This document shows positions 30,494 to 39,734 of a DNA stretch of 64,000 nt, piece after piece. The notes under the pieces are model-generated. The model was not told the origin of the DNA and did no database searches. It saw nothing but the letters and a program-made list of their open reading frames with translations. Origin of the DNA: Alcaligenaceae bacterium. Lineage in GTDB: Bacteria > Pseudomonadota > Gammaproteobacteria > Burkholderiales > Burkholderiaceae_B. Position 1 is the first letter of the stretch. The number at the start of each line of letters is the position of its first letter. Location: assembly GCA_013416395.1 (NCBI GenBank), contig JACCEP010000015.1, forward strand, positions 35,067 to 99,066. Reading direction: 5' to 3'. The position numbers were made by a program, and so were the translations under genes.

Positions 30494-31725
30494 TAGGTGT
30501 CCTTTTGCTTTCGTGCCGTGTCAGTGGAGGTCGGTGAACGTGAGTGCGAGTCGTCTCCCACCATGTTCAAAGAAGTTGAACGTGTACCATCTCCTGCTTC
30601 GCTCGACGGGGCTAAGCTCGTTTTGTCTTTCTCGATGCTCGACAGGGTTGAGCTTGTATCATCGCTTACTGCACTCGACGGTGCTGAATCTATGCCATCT
30701 TCTGCCAAGCTCGACGGTGTTGAGTTTATGCCTTCCGCTGCCATGGGTGTCAACGTTGAGTTTGCACCAGTTCCTGCCGTGCTTGACGGGGTGGCGTTGC
30801 TCCCTTCTTGGGCTGCCCCTACACCCAGGTACGCTTCAATCACACGCGGGTCATGCTGCACATCGGCCGGTTTACCTTCTGCCAGCACTTTGCCGTATTC
30901 GAGCACCAGCACGCGATTGCACAGGCCCATGACCAGCTTCATGTCATGTTCAATTAGCAATACCGTCACGCCGTCGTCACGTATTTTTTCAATAAGTCGG
31001 CGCAGCACCAATGTTTCAGAGGCATTCATGCCGGCGGCCGGTTCGTCCAGCGCCAGCAGTGATGGCTCAGTGGCCAGCGCCCGTGCGATTTCAAGCCTGC
31101 GCTGATCACCATAGGGCAAAGAATTTGCCAGATTATTCGCCCTGTGTTCTATGCCTACATAAGCGAGTAACTCAAGGGCGTGTTGCTCAATGGCAGCTTC
31201 TTCATCGCGGGTACTTCGGTTGCGCGTGATGGCACCCCACACGCCAGCGCGCGTGCGAATATGACGCCCAATCATCACGTTTTCGATAGCGCTAAGGTTG
31301 CCAAAAAGCCTGATATTCTGAAACGTGCGGGCTATGCCGGCGATGGCTATTTCGTGCGGCTTGAGGCGGGTTAGATGATGCCCTTTGAAAATGCACGTGC
31401 CAGACTCGGGCACATACAGGCTGGTCAAAACGTTAAACAACGTAGTCTTGCCCGCACCATTTGGGCCGATCAGCCCGTAGATATCCCCTTTGCAGATGGA
31501 GAAGCTCACTTCTGACAGGGCCTGCAGGCCGCCAAAGCGCTTGCTGAGCTTGTTGGCGACCAGCAACAGTTCGGGCATGGAGCGTGCATCGGGGTTGGAC
31601 CCAGTCACCGTCATCGTGGACTCAGTAGTCGTGGCCCCCATCGTGGATTCAATTGCGGTTGCCGCTGTCATTGAGGTCGCGGTTGTCGTTGCGTTTGCGG
31701 TTGCTGTAGATGCTGTAGCCATCAT
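30493..31725 (-). CDS. livG: Branched-chain amino acid ABC transporter ATPase LivG with long N- and C-terminal extensions
   Basis: The second Liv ATPase. The core (about residues 50-303) is ordinary: Walker A GLIGPNGAGKTTLFNVLT, Q-loop region GIARTFQNIRLFG, a degenerate signature LPYGDQRRLEIARAL as is typical for LivG, Walker B LLALDEPAAGMN and LLIEHDMKLVMG. The total of 410 residues is about 150 more than usual. An N-terminal 49 residues are Thr/Ala/Met/Ser-rich; their start ATG overlaps livM's stop (ATGA) and has a strong GGGAGGG, so they are probably translated. After residue 306 come eight 12-residue repeats and TARKQKDT. Both extensions look disordered. Start at Met50 would give a normal N terminus but lacks a ribosome-binding site. 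Confidence 0.93.
   Translation of the reverse strand: MMATASTATANATTTATSMTAATAIESTMGATTTESTMTVTGSNPDARSMPELLLVANKLSKRFGGLQALSEVSFSICKGDIYGLIGPNGAGKTTLFNVLTSLYVPESGTCIFKGHHLTRLKPHEIAIAGIARTFQNIRLFGNLSAIENVMIGRHIRTRAGVWGAITRNRSTRDEEAAIEQHALELLAYVGIEHRANNLANSLPYGDQRRLEIARALATEPSLLALDEPAAGMNASETLVLRRLIEKIRDDGVTVLLIEHDMKLVMGLCNRVLVLEYGKVLAEGKPADVQHDPRVIEAYLGVGAAQEGSNATPSSTAGTGANSTLTPMAAEGINSTPSSLAEDGIDSAPSSAVSDDTSSTLSSIEKDKTSLAPSSEAGDGTRSTSLNMVGDDSHSRSPTSTDTARKQKDT
30520..30823 (-). repeat. Eight 36-base tandem repeats coding for LivG's C-terminal tail
   Basis: In protein form the units are EGSNATPSSTAG, TGANSTLTPMAA, EGINSTPSSLAE, DGIDSAPSSAVS, DDTSSTLSSIEK, DKTSLAPSSEAG, DGTRSTSLNMVG and DDSHSRSPTSTD. 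The pattern is acidic/Gly start, S-T/A-P/L-S-S centre. The period is 12 codons throughout with no frame slip. On the plus strand the DNA units end in a recurrent GCTCGAC. Confidence 0.88.
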
Positions 31726-32810
31726 GCCGAGCCCTCCCGATTACTCGTGAGCTCACGACGCCGCACGGCAGATGGCCATAACCCTGCCGGACGGAAAATC
31801 ATGACCAGAACCATGGCGAGCCCGAACATCAGCATGCGTATGCCTTCAGGGTCAAAAATAACATCGCCAAACACAGACTGCTGTATGGGCACGACCACCG
31901 CGCGCAATATCTCGGGAAAGATAGATAACAGCAAAGCCCCCAGTATTACCCCCGGTATATGCCCCATGCCGCCCAGCACCACCATGCTGAGTACAGAAAT
32001 GGACTCTGTAAGGCTAAAGCTTTCTGGGCTGACAAAACCCTGCATGGACGCAAACATGGCCCCGGCCACACCCCCAAAGCTGGCGCCCATGGAAAATGCC
32101 AGCAATTTGATGTTGCGGGTGTTGATGCCCATAGCCTTGGCAGCGACTTCATCTTCGCGCACGGCCTCCCAGGCACGGCCTATGCGCGAGTTTTGCAGGC
32201 GCACGCACATAATAATAATGATGATGGTGAACAGCAGCAGCAGATAGTAGTATTTTTCGGGGCCAGTAATGCGAAAGCCGAACATTTCCTGAGAACGCCC
32301 AAAGGCAAAGCTGCCGACCTTGAAGGTGTCGATGCGGTTAATACCCTGCGGGCCATTGGTAATGTTAATGGGCGCATCAAGGTTATTCATGAAAATGCGC
32401 ACAATCTCACCAAAGCCCAGGGTTACGATGGCGAGATAATCGCCCCGCAATTTTAGGGTTGGCGCACCAAGCAAAGCCCCCGCAAGGGCCGCCATCAACA
32501 CACCAATGGGCAACACCACCCAGAATGGCAGATGCAGCCCGAAATGCGGCGAGGCCAGCGTGGCCCATATGTACGCGCCTACGGCATAGAACGCGATGTA
32601 GCCAAGATCAAGCAGGCCTGCAAAGCCCACCACAATATTCAACCCCAGCGCCAGCATGACATATACCAGGGCAAAGTTAAGCAGACGCACCCAGCTTTGC
32701 CCGGCCATACCAAGCACGAACGGCAGTACAGCAAGCACGACGCCAAACAAGGCCACACCAAGCCAGACAGAGGTGGGTACCGGCGTACGCCGGGAAATGA
32801 CGGTACTCAT
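31722..32810 (-). CDS. livM: Branched-chain amino acid ABC transporter permease LivM
   Basis: Inner-membrane permease of 362 residues with about 9-10 membrane spans. Family motifs: ALGLNIVVGFAGLLDLGYIAFYAVGAY near the first third (split here as ALGLNIVVGFAGLLDLGY and IAFYAVGAY), LRLRGDYLAIVTLGFGEIV-type loop present as LKLRGDYLAIVTLGFGEI, and the EAA-like cytoplasmic loop AWEAVREDEVAAKAMGI, which contacts the ATPases. Overlaps livH upstream by 4 bases and livG downstream by 4 bases. C-terminal tail is short and polar. Confidence 0.94.
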   Translation of the reverse strand: MSTVISRRTPVPTSVWLGVALFGVVLAVLPFVLGMAGQSWVRLLNFALVYVMLALGLNIVVGFAGLLDLGYIAFYAVGAYIWATLASPHFGLHLPFWVVLPIGVLMAALAGALLGAPTLKLRGDYLAIVTLGFGEIVRIFMNNLDAPINITNGPQGINRIDTFKVGSFAFGRSQEMFGFRITGPEKYYYLLLLFTIIIIIMCVRLQNSRIGRAWEAVREDEVAAKAMGINTRNIKLLAFSMGASFGGVAGAMFASMQGFVSPESFSLTESISVLSMVVLGGMGHIPGVILGALLLSIFPEILRAVVVPIQQSVFGDVIFDPEGIRMLMFGLAMVLVMIFRPAGLWPSAVRRRELTSNREGSA

Positions 32811-33739
32811 GCCCGATCTCCCACACGCTCGCCCATCAACCCTGATGGCCTGAACACCAGCACCAAAATGAGTACGATGAACGAAAAGACGTCCTGGTAG
32901 TTACTACCAAACACGCCGTTGGTAAGGTCGCCAATATACCCGGCGCCCAGAGACTCAATAATGCCCAGCAGCAGCCCACCCAGCATGGCGCCACCCAAGT
33001 TGCCAATGCCACCGAGCACTGCCGCCGTAAAGGCCTTGAGGCCCAGCATAAACCCCATGGTGTACTGCGCTACGCCATAATAAGTCGTGACCATGACGCC
33101 CGCGACAGCGGCCAGCGCCGAGCCAATCAAAAATGCCGCAGAAATAACGGTATTTATGTTTACACCCATTAAGCCAGCCACCTCGCGGTTTTGCGCGGTT
33201 GCCCGCATAGCCGTCCCCAGACGCGTACGATGCACAACCAGCAGCAGGCCGGCCATAATGGCCGTGGCAGACAGTACGATGATAATTTGCAGCATACTGA
33301 TGCGCGCGCCGCCCAGTTCAAAAATATTGGGCTCAATAATGTGCGGAAAGCTAAGGTAGTTACGACCCCACACCATCATGGCGAGATTCTGGATAATGAT
33401 GGAAACGCCGATTGCCGTGATCAGGGCCGCCAAGCGTGGAGCCCGCCGCAAAGGCCTGTAGGCATAGCGTTCGGCTATCCACCCCAAGGCCATGCATACA
33501 GGGATGGCTGCCAGCAGCGAGGTCACTACGGCCAGCCACGGCGTCATCCCCCCCGCGTCACCGCCAATTAGCGTTACGACCAGCGTGGTCGCCACCATAG
33601 CGCCCACCATGACCACATCACCATGCGCAAAATTGATCAGGCCAATAATGCCGTACACCATGGTGTAGCCCAGCGCGACCAGCGCATATACGCTGCCCAC
33701 AGTCACACCGTTTATAAGTTGTTGTAGGAGTATGTCCAT
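32807..33739 (-). CDS. livH: Branched-chain amino acid ABC transporter permease LivH
   Basis: Second inner-membrane permease, 310 residues, about 8 spans. Typical LivH opening LLQQLINGVTVGSVYALVAL and GYTMVYGIIGLINFAHGD, the loop GTAMRATAQNREVAGLMGVN that docks on the ATPases, and GGIGNLGGAMLGGLLLGIIE near the end. It pairs with LivM as the transmembrane channel. The 62 bases between the binding-protein gene and livH hold no recognisable element, so all five liv genes may share the promoter upstream of the binding protein. Confidence 0.95.
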   Translation of the reverse strand: MDILLQQLINGVTVGSVYALVALGYTMVYGIIGLINFAHGDVVMVGAMVATTLVVTLIGGDAGGMTPWLAVVTSLLAAIPVCMALGWIAERYAYRPLRRAPRLAALITAIGVSIIIQNLAMMVWGRNYLSFPHIIEPNIFELGGARISMLQIIIVLSATAIMAGLLLVVHRTRLGTAMRATAQNREVAGLMGVNINTVISAAFLIGSALAAVAGVMVTTYYGVAQYTMGFMLGLKAFTAAVLGGIGNLGGAMLGGLLLGIIESLGAGYIGDLTNGVFGSNYQDVFSFIVLILVLVFRPSGLMGERVGDRA

Positions 33740-33801
33740 GCGTTATGACTCGCTGGTTGGGCCGACCTGATGGCCGGCCCGGCAAAAAAAGACTGCAGGG
33801 G

Positions 33802-34965
33802 TTATTCGGCGGCCTTGCTGACCATGGTCTTGACCATTTCCCACTTGCCATCTTTAACCTGGTAAATGGTCACGGAAATTTCCTTCAGGTCGCCGTTTTT
33901 GTCGTACTCAATGCTGTTACTGGTGGCACCACTGCGCTTGAGCGAAGCCAGTTTTGGCAGATAGGCGTCGGGCTTGGACGAACCCGCCTCTTTCATGGCG
34001 GTAATCATATTCCAGGCCCCGTCGTATGCGTAGGGTGCATATACGCCGGGGTTGACGTTAAAGCGGGACTTGTAGTCGGTTTCGAATTTTTCACCCGCCG
34101 CCATTTGCTTCAAAGGCACACCCGCCAGCGAGGCATAGGTGCCGTTGGCGGCATCACCTGCCAGCTTCAAAAAGGTTTCGCTGCGCGTCATTTCGCCCGA
34201 GACCAAAGGTGCTTTGATGCCGAGCGTGGCCATCTGGCGGCGCATAGGGCCTGACTGAGCGTCCAGACCACCGAAGAAGATGGCGTCAGGCTCATCATCT
34301 TTGATATTAGTGAGAATTGCCGTGAAATCGTTGGCCTTATCGTTGGTGTATTCACGTGACACAACTTCGCCACCATTGGCCTTTACGGCACCGGCTACCT
34401 GATCAGCCAGGCCCTGCCCATAAGCCGTACGGTCATCAATAATGGCAACTTTTTTGGCCCCCAGATCTTTGACAATAAATTCGCCATCTGCTGCACCCTG
34501 CTGCGTGTCGCTGGTCATCATGCGAAACGTGGTGTCATAGCCCTGCTGGGTGTACTCGGGCGAGGTTGCCATGGCAATCTGTGGCAGACCGGCATCGTTA
34601 TACACACTGGATGCCGGAATCGTTGTTCCCGAATTAAAGTGGCCGAGTATGCCTTGCACGTTTTCGTCCACAATTTGTTGTGCTACCTGAACGGCGGTAC
34701 GCGGGTCAGCCTGGTCATCACGTGAGACCAGCTCAAACTTGGCGACCTTACCGTCAAGCTTGATATTTTGCTTGTTGGCTTCTTCGATGGCCAGTGTCAG
34801 GCCATTTTTCATATCTTCGCCATAATGCGACTGCGGTCCTGTCAGCGGTGCGGCAAAGCCGAACTTGACGACTTCTGTGTCTGCCGCATGTGCCGGGGCC
34901 GCTGATACGGCAGCCATAATGGCTGCGGTGGCAGCGACAAGTTTGAATCCGTGAGTGGGTTTCAT
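33802..34965 (-). CDS. livJ: Branched-chain amino acid ABC transporter substrate-binding protein
   Basis: Periplasmic receptor (387 residues) for leucine, isoleucine, valine or a related amino acid. Signal peptide MKPTHGFKLVAATAAIMAAVSAAPAHA-AD. Family landmarks: VKFGFAAPLTGPQSHYGEDM at the mature start, ELVSRDDQADPRTAVQVAQQ, ILGHFNSGTTIPASSVYNDA with the ligand-contacting Ser/Thr, and VAIIDDRTAYGQGLADQV. First gene of the minus-strand liv operon, with GGAGA just ahead of its ATG (read on the minus strand GGAGACCAATAA). The upstream gap 34966-35127 carries the promoter but no clear regulatory site. Confidence 0.93.
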   Translation of the reverse strand: MKPTHGFKLVAATAAIMAAVSAAPAHAADTEVVKFGFAAPLTGPQSHYGEDMKNGLTLAIEEANKQNIKLDGKVAKFELVSRDDQADPRTAVQVAQQIVDENVQGILGHFNSGTTIPASSVYNDAGLPQIAMATSPEYTQQGYDTTFRMMTSDTQQGAADGEFIVKDLGAKKVAIIDDRTAYGQGLADQVAGAVKANGGEVVSREYTNDKANDFTAILTNIKDDEPDAIFFGGLDAQSGPMRRQMATLGIKAPLVSGEMTRSETFLKLAGDAANGTYASLAGVPLKQMAAGEKFETDYKSRFNVNPGVYAPYAYDGAWNMITAMKEAGSSKPDAYLPKLASLKRSGATSNSIEYDKNGDLKEISVTIYQVKDGKWEMVKTMVSKAAE

Positions 34966-35127
34966 TTATTGGTCTCCGATATTGTTTGAGAGAACTGCGA
35001 TCAAGGCGCATGTTACGCACCACGATTGAAACAAAGGCACAACAAGCGATTAATGGGTCATTACCCTATAACACCTGAACGGTCATGCTACCCGGCTGTG
35101 CCAAGCCGAGAAAACGTCAAAAACACC

Positions 35128-38100
35128 TTATCCAATCATCATCAGGCTGGCATTGCCGCCTGCTGCTGCGGTATTGGTACTAACAGACACCTCGCGCAAC
35201 AGACGCTCAAGCCGGTAAGTCTGCCCAGAAACAATCTCTTCAGTACTCAGGCCTTGCATCGATAAAATAGGGCCAGGCCTGGCCGCCACCAGACGATTGA
35301 AGTCGCGCAAGGCGTCACTATCGCCTTCAAACAACACCGCCTGATAGGCAGCGTGCGCGACATCATCCGGCCCAATAAGACGCAGTTTCTCATTGCCAGG
35401 CTGCACCGTGACAAACTCACTAGCCGCTTTTGTATCAAGGAACAGGGCTGTGTTTCCGCTGGTGTCGCAGGCAAACTGCTGAGCCTGTGCGCCTTGTGCG
35501 CTGGCAGCAATGCACAGTACTGTGCCGCGCGGCGTCAGTTGGTAGATATTGCTTTCACCGGTGGGGCCACACAGCGTTACCGCAGACACCGGTTTGCCAT
35601 CTTGCTGCAGCCCCATCGGTAGCCCGGGTGGAAGCTCGCGCAGCATGCGCCGCAGGTAAAGCGGGCCTCCAGCCTTGGGGCCGGTACCAGACAGCCCTTC
35701 ACCGCCAAAAGGTTGAACACCGACCACAGCGCCCACAATGTTTCGGTTTACGTAAAGATTACCCGCACGTATGCGGTCGGTCACATACGCGACGGTTTCA
35801 TCAAGCCGTGTATGCACGCCAAAGGTCAGACCGTAGCCGGTGGCATTGATGGCTTCGATCAGTTCATCCAGGTTTTCACGGCGATAACGCAGTATGTGCA
35901 GCACAGGGCCAAAAACTTCCTTTTTCAGCTCTGACACCTCGTTAAGTTCGATCATGGTGGGGGGTACAAAGACGCCGTGCCTGCATTCGGGGCCCACAGT
36001 GATTTCATCCACCTTATGCCCCGCCTTGCGCATGGCCTGTACATGCTGCTGTATGGCCTGACGGGCATCCTCGTCAATAACCGGCCCCACATCGGTACCC
36101 AGCCTGTCAGGGTTACCCATGCGCAGCTCCTGCATGGCACCACGCAGCATGGTCAGCACGCGATCGGCACAGTCTTGCTGTACACACAGCAAGCGCAGCG
36201 CGGAGCAACGCTGCCCTGCCGAGTCAAAAGCAGAGTTCAGCACATCAAACACCACCTGCTCGGATAAGGCTGATGAATCAACCACCATGGCGTTTTGCCC
36301 GCCTGTTTCCGCCACCAGGGGTATGGGGTGGCCAGTGTCATCAAGCCGTTCAGCCAACTGGCGGGAAATCATATGGGCGACGTCTGTCGAGCCTGTGAAC
36401 ATGACACCCTGCACCACCGGGCTGGCAACCAGCGCAGCGCCCACTGTTTCGCCCTGACCGGGCAACAGTTGCACGGCGTGGGCTGGCACACCAGCCCTGT
36501 GCAGCACTGACACGGCCGCCGCCGCAATCAGGCTGGTTTGTTCTGCAGGTTTGGCCAGCACCACGTTACCCGCTGCCAGCGCGGCAGCCACCTGGCCTGT
36601 AAAAATAGCCAGGGGAAAGTTCCAGGGGCTGATGCATAACACTGGCCCCAAGGGGCGATGGGTGTCATTGGAAAATTTCTGTTCGATTTGCGCCGCGTAA
36701 TAACGCAGGAAATCAACGGCCTCGCGCACTTCGGCAATGGCATTAGGCAACGATTTACCTGCTTCGCGCACGATCAGCCCCAACAGTGGCTGCATCTCGG
36801 CTTCGAGCAATTGCGCAGCCTTATTCAGGCACTGCGCACGTTCGGGTACTGACGTGGCTGCCCAGATGGGGGCTCCATGACTGGCCGCTGCCAGCGCCTG
36901 CTTAACATCGTTATCATCGGCTTCAATAACGTGACCGACGATATCACGGTGATCGGCCGGGTTGCGCACGGGTCGGGCACGAATACCGTCCCAGGCTCCG
37001 TTTTGGGAAGCCACCATGGGCATAGCCCGCCAAGCATGTTCAACGCTACCCAGCAGTGCAGCGGCCAGCGAGCCCAGCCTGTGTTCATTGCTAAGGTCTA
37101 TGCCTGCAGAGTTGGCACGACCGTCGGCCTGCCGAAAGAGATCGCGAGGCAGCGGAATCTTCTGGTGCGGTGCACCCAGGGGAGCTATATGTTCTGCCTG
37201 CTGTACAGGGTCGGCGATAAGCGTATCAATGGCAACGTTTTCGTCGCCTATCTGGTTAACAAACGAGGTATTGGCGCCGTTTTCAAGCAGACGGCGCACC
37301 AGGTAAGCCAGTAATGTTTCATGCGTGCCCACGGGCGCATAAATGCGGCAGGGGCGATTGAGTTTGCCCTGAGCAACGGGGCCAGTGACCAGCTCATACA
37401 ATGATTCGCCCATGCCATGCAGGCACTGAAATTCGTACTGACCGGGGTAATAGTTTTGCCCTGCCATATGGTAAATGGCCGACAGGGTATGGGCATTATG
37501 GGTGGCAAACTGCGGGTATACCGCCTGGGGCGCTGCAAGCAGCCTGCGTGCGCAAGCCAGGTATGAAACATCGGTGTGTACCTTGCGTGTAAATACCGGG
37601 TAGCCTTCCAGGCCATCAACCTGGGCGCGCTTTATTTCAGTATCCCAGTAAGCCCCTTTGACCAGCCGCACCATAAGCCTGTGGCCGCTGCGGCCTGCAA
37701 GGTCGATGAGATAGTCAATAACAAAGGGGGCACGCTTCTGGTAGGCCTGTATGACAAAGCCTATGCCATTCCAGCCGGTAAGCTCGGGGTCAAAGCACAA
37801 GGCCTCCAGCAAATCGAGCGACAGTTCCAGGCGGTCAGCCTCTTCCGCATCAATGTTCAGGCCGATGTCGTACTGATGCGCCAGACGTGCCAGCGCCGTC
37901 ACGCGAGGCAGCAGTTCGTCCATGACCCGATCGCGCTGAGCCCGTGAATAGCGGGGATGCAGCGCCGAAAGCTTAATGGAAATACCCGGCCCTTCATAGA
38001 TGCCCCGCCCCTGTGCCGCTTTGCCGATGGCATGTATGGATTGCTCATAGGCCTGGTAGTAGCGCTGCGCGTCATCGGCGGTTGTGGCCGCTTCGCCCAA

Positions 38101-38934
38101 CATATCGTATGAATAGCGAAACCCCAGTCTTTCCCATTTTTGGCTGTTGGCGAGTGCGGCGGAAATGGTCTGGCCGCATACGAACTGCTCCCCCATCATG
38201 CGCATGGCCATGTTGACACCCTTGCGCACCAGCGGCTCACCGCCTTTGCCTATCATGCGGGTAAGCGCATGAGACAACGATTGCTCGCTATTGACGCTAA
38301 CCAATCGCCCGGTAAGCATGAGGCCCCAGGTGGCAGCGTTGACAAACAGTGATGACGATTCGCCCATGTGCGAGCGCCAGTCACCGCGGCTGATTTTGTC
38401 GCGTATAAGCGCATCACGGGTTGCGCGATCGGGGATACGCAGCAATGCCTCTGCCAGACACATTAGCGCCACACCTTCCTGGCTGGACAGTGAAAACTCC
38501 TGGATCAAGCCTTCGACAGCACCAGCCTTGCGTTTGCCACGTATCGCCTGAACTAGCCGAGATGCCAGTTGGTGCACCTCTTGCGGGCGCGTGCTGCGTG
38601 CTTTGTCGATGAGCATTGGCAGGCATTCGGTTTCAGGCCGACGGTAGGCCGATGTAATGGCTGCGCGCAGCACTGATTGCGGTTGAACGTCTTGCGCGAA
38701 ATCATAAAAGGGAAGCGGCCCGTCTGGCACAGCCACATCATGATCGCCGGAGTCAACCTGTTCAGCCAGTTGGGCGATTTCGGCGGGCACCTGACCCCGC
38801 TCCAGGGCATCGATATACGCCAGCAATGCCTGCTTGTGCAGCCAGTGAGGCGTACACCCAAGCTGCGCAGCGACAGTCTTGAGGCGTTCACGCAGCGTTT
38901 CATCAACCTTGACACCCAATGTCGTCGTTGCCAT
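35128..38934 (-). CDS. putA: Trifunctional proline utilisation protein PutA
   Basis: 1268 residues from the chosen ATG. A ribbon-helix-helix DNA-binding domain opens the protein (TTTLGVKVDETLRERLKTVA, residues 2-21 and on to ~45), so it should repress its own gene. The FAD proline dehydrogenase barrel follows (about 250-520; GISIKLSALHPRYSRAQ, LNIDAEEADRLELSLDLLE, VRLVKGAYWDTEIK), then the P5C dehydrogenase (about 620-1060; ISPWNFPLAIFTGQVAAALA, VAETGGQNAMVVDSSAL and catalytic Cys in DSAGQRCSALR). A C-terminal domain completes the long PutA form. Proline is oxidised to glutamate with channelled intermediates. The in-frame codon 8 positions earlier (38958) is less likely. Three GTTAAC sites lie upstream. 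Confidence 0.96.
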   Translation of the reverse strand: MATTTLGVKVDETLRERLKTVAAQLGCTPHWLHKQALLAYIDALERGQVPAEIAQLAEQVDSGDHDVAVPDGPLPFYDFAQDVQPQSVLRAAITSAYRRPETECLPMLIDKARSTRPQEVHQLASRLVQAIRGKRKAGAVEGLIQEFSLSSQEGVALMCLAEALLRIPDRATRDALIRDKISRGDWRSHMGESSSLFVNAATWGLMLTGRLVSVNSEQSLSHALTRMIGKGGEPLVRKGVNMAMRMMGEQFVCGQTISAALANSQKWERLGFRYSYDMLGEAATTADDAQRYYQAYEQSIHAIGKAAQGRGIYEGPGISIKLSALHPRYSRAQRDRVMDELLPRVTALARLAHQYDIGLNIDAEEADRLELSLDLLEALCFDPELTGWNGIGFVIQAYQKRAPFVIDYLIDLAGRSGHRLMVRLVKGAYWDTEIKRAQVDGLEGYPVFTRKVHTDVSYLACARRLLAAPQAVYPQFATHNAHTLSAIYHMAGQNYYPGQYEFQCLHGMGESLYELVTGPVAQGKLNRPCRIYAPVGTHETLLAYLVRRLLENGANTSFVNQIGDENVAIDTLIADPVQQAEHIAPLGAPHQKIPLPRDLFRQADGRANSAGIDLSNEHRLGSLAAALLGSVEHAWRAMPMVASQNGAWDGIRARPVRNPADHRDIVGHVIEADDNDVKQALAAASHGAPIWAATSVPERAQCLNKAAQLLEAEMQPLLGLIVREAGKSLPNAIAEVREAVDFLRYYAAQIEQKFSNDTHRPLGPVLCISPWNFPLAIFTGQVAAALAAGNVVLAKPAEQTSLIAAAAVSVLHRAGVPAHAVQLLPGQGETVGAALVASPVVQGVMFTGSTDVAHMISRQLAERLDDTGHPIPLVAETGGQNAMVVDSSALSEQVVFDVLNSAFDSAGQRCSALRLLCVQQDCADRVLTMLRGAMQELRMGNPDRLGTDVGPVIDEDARQAIQQHVQAMRKAGHKVDEITVGPECRHGVFVPPTMIELNEVSELKKEVFGPVLHILRYRRENLDELIEAINATGYGLTFGVHTRLDETVAYVTDRIRAGNLYVNRNIVGAVVGVQPFGGEGLSGTGPKAGGPLYLRRMLRELPPGLPMGLQQDGKPVSAVTLCGPTGESNIYQLTPRGTVLCIAASAQGAQAQQFACDTSGNTALFLDTKAASEFVTVQPGNEKLRLIGPDDVAHAAYQAVLFEGDSDALRDFNRLVAARPGPILSMQGLSTEEIVSGQTYRLERLLREVSVSTNTAAAGGNASLMMIG

Positions 38935-38993
38935 GCCGTACCCTGTGCCATAAAACAAGAATGCGATAACACCCCAAACAGGTGTTAACCATT

Positions 38994-39064
38994 TATGGAC
39001 AAAATACTAACCGGGTTGTACCTTGTTCCGCATCGCGGTTAACCCGCATCAAGCCAGGTTAACT
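38994..39064. promoter_or_regulatory. Three GTTAAC-centred sites upstream of putA (candidate PutA operators)
   Basis: GTTAAC occurs at 38994-38999, 39038-39043 and 39059-39064; the middle copy is in the palindrome GCGGTTAACCCGC and the last two are 21 bases (two helical turns) apart. They lie 60-130 bases before the putA ATG. Because the encoded protein has an N-terminal ribbon-helix-helix domain, autoregulatory binding here is plausible. The known E. coli PutA site has a different core, so the assignment is an inference. Confidence 0.45.
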
Positions 39065-39095
39065 TTGTGGCGGCAATCGCCGTAAAATATGGGCG

Positions 39096-39734
39096 CTAGG
39101 TACAGTTATTGACACGGCTGTCTGCCGCAGGCTTGCCACCGCGCAACTGACCAGCAATGATGGAAGACAGGTCTAGCAGGTTTTTTTGCTGCCCCGCAAC
39201 AAGCGCCGACATCCCTTCACCCACCGTGGTACTTAGCACCGCCCTGCACGCCAGTTGCTTGCGTTTAGCCACATTAACCGGGCTCAGGCGCCAGGTGGCC
39301 TCAAGCACCGCCCGCTTGCCGTAAATTGACTCAAAACGCTGTACCAGCACATTAACCTTCCAGAATGCCTGTTTTTCGGGCGCACCCGTAATCGGCATGT
39401 CGATGGTACCAAGCTGGTCTGCCAGATCGCGCGCCAGCGTACTGCGGATTTCATCGGCCAGCGGCCCCGACCATAGTGAACTATTCAAAAGCATAACCTG
39501 GGTAGAGTCTGGATCAGTGAGTACGATCTGAGGCCGATCTACCTGCACCGGGATGACAACAGGCTGAACATTAATAGCAAATTTGACGGGTGTACCCGTA
39601 ATGGAGCCCTGCTCCGTCGTTAACGGCACCAGCGAATAGTAATTACTGGTGGGCTTGGATGCGCAGGCCGTCAGCGCACCGCACAGCAAGGTAAGAATCA
39701 GGGCTTTCTTGGCGGTCATTAAACTCGTGTCCAT
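39096..39734 (-). CDS. pqiC: PqiC-like ABC-type transport auxiliary lipoprotein
   Basis: A 212-residue outer-membrane lipoprotein partner of PqiB in moving lipids between the membranes. The lipoprotein signal is clear: KKALILTLLCGALTAC-ASKP, with lipobox LTAC. The next segment NYYSLVPLTTEQG and the PVVIPVQVDRPQIVLTDPDS region are typical of the PqiC/YmbA family. The ATG at 39734 directly follows the pqiB stop; a second ATG 15 bases on is an equally plausible start. Last gene of clpA-pqiA-pqiB-pqiC on the minus strand. Confidence 0.88.
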   Translation of the reverse strand: MDTSLMTAKKALILTLLCGALTACASKPTSNYYSLVPLTTEQGSITGTPVKFAINVQPVVIPVQVDRPQIVLTDPDSTQVMLLNSSLWSGPLADEIRSTLARDLADQLGTIDMPITGAPEKQAFWKVNVLVQRFESIYGKRAVLEATWRLSPVNVAKRKQLACRAVLSTTVGEGMSALVAGQQKNLLDLSSIIAGQLRGGKPAADSRVNNCT

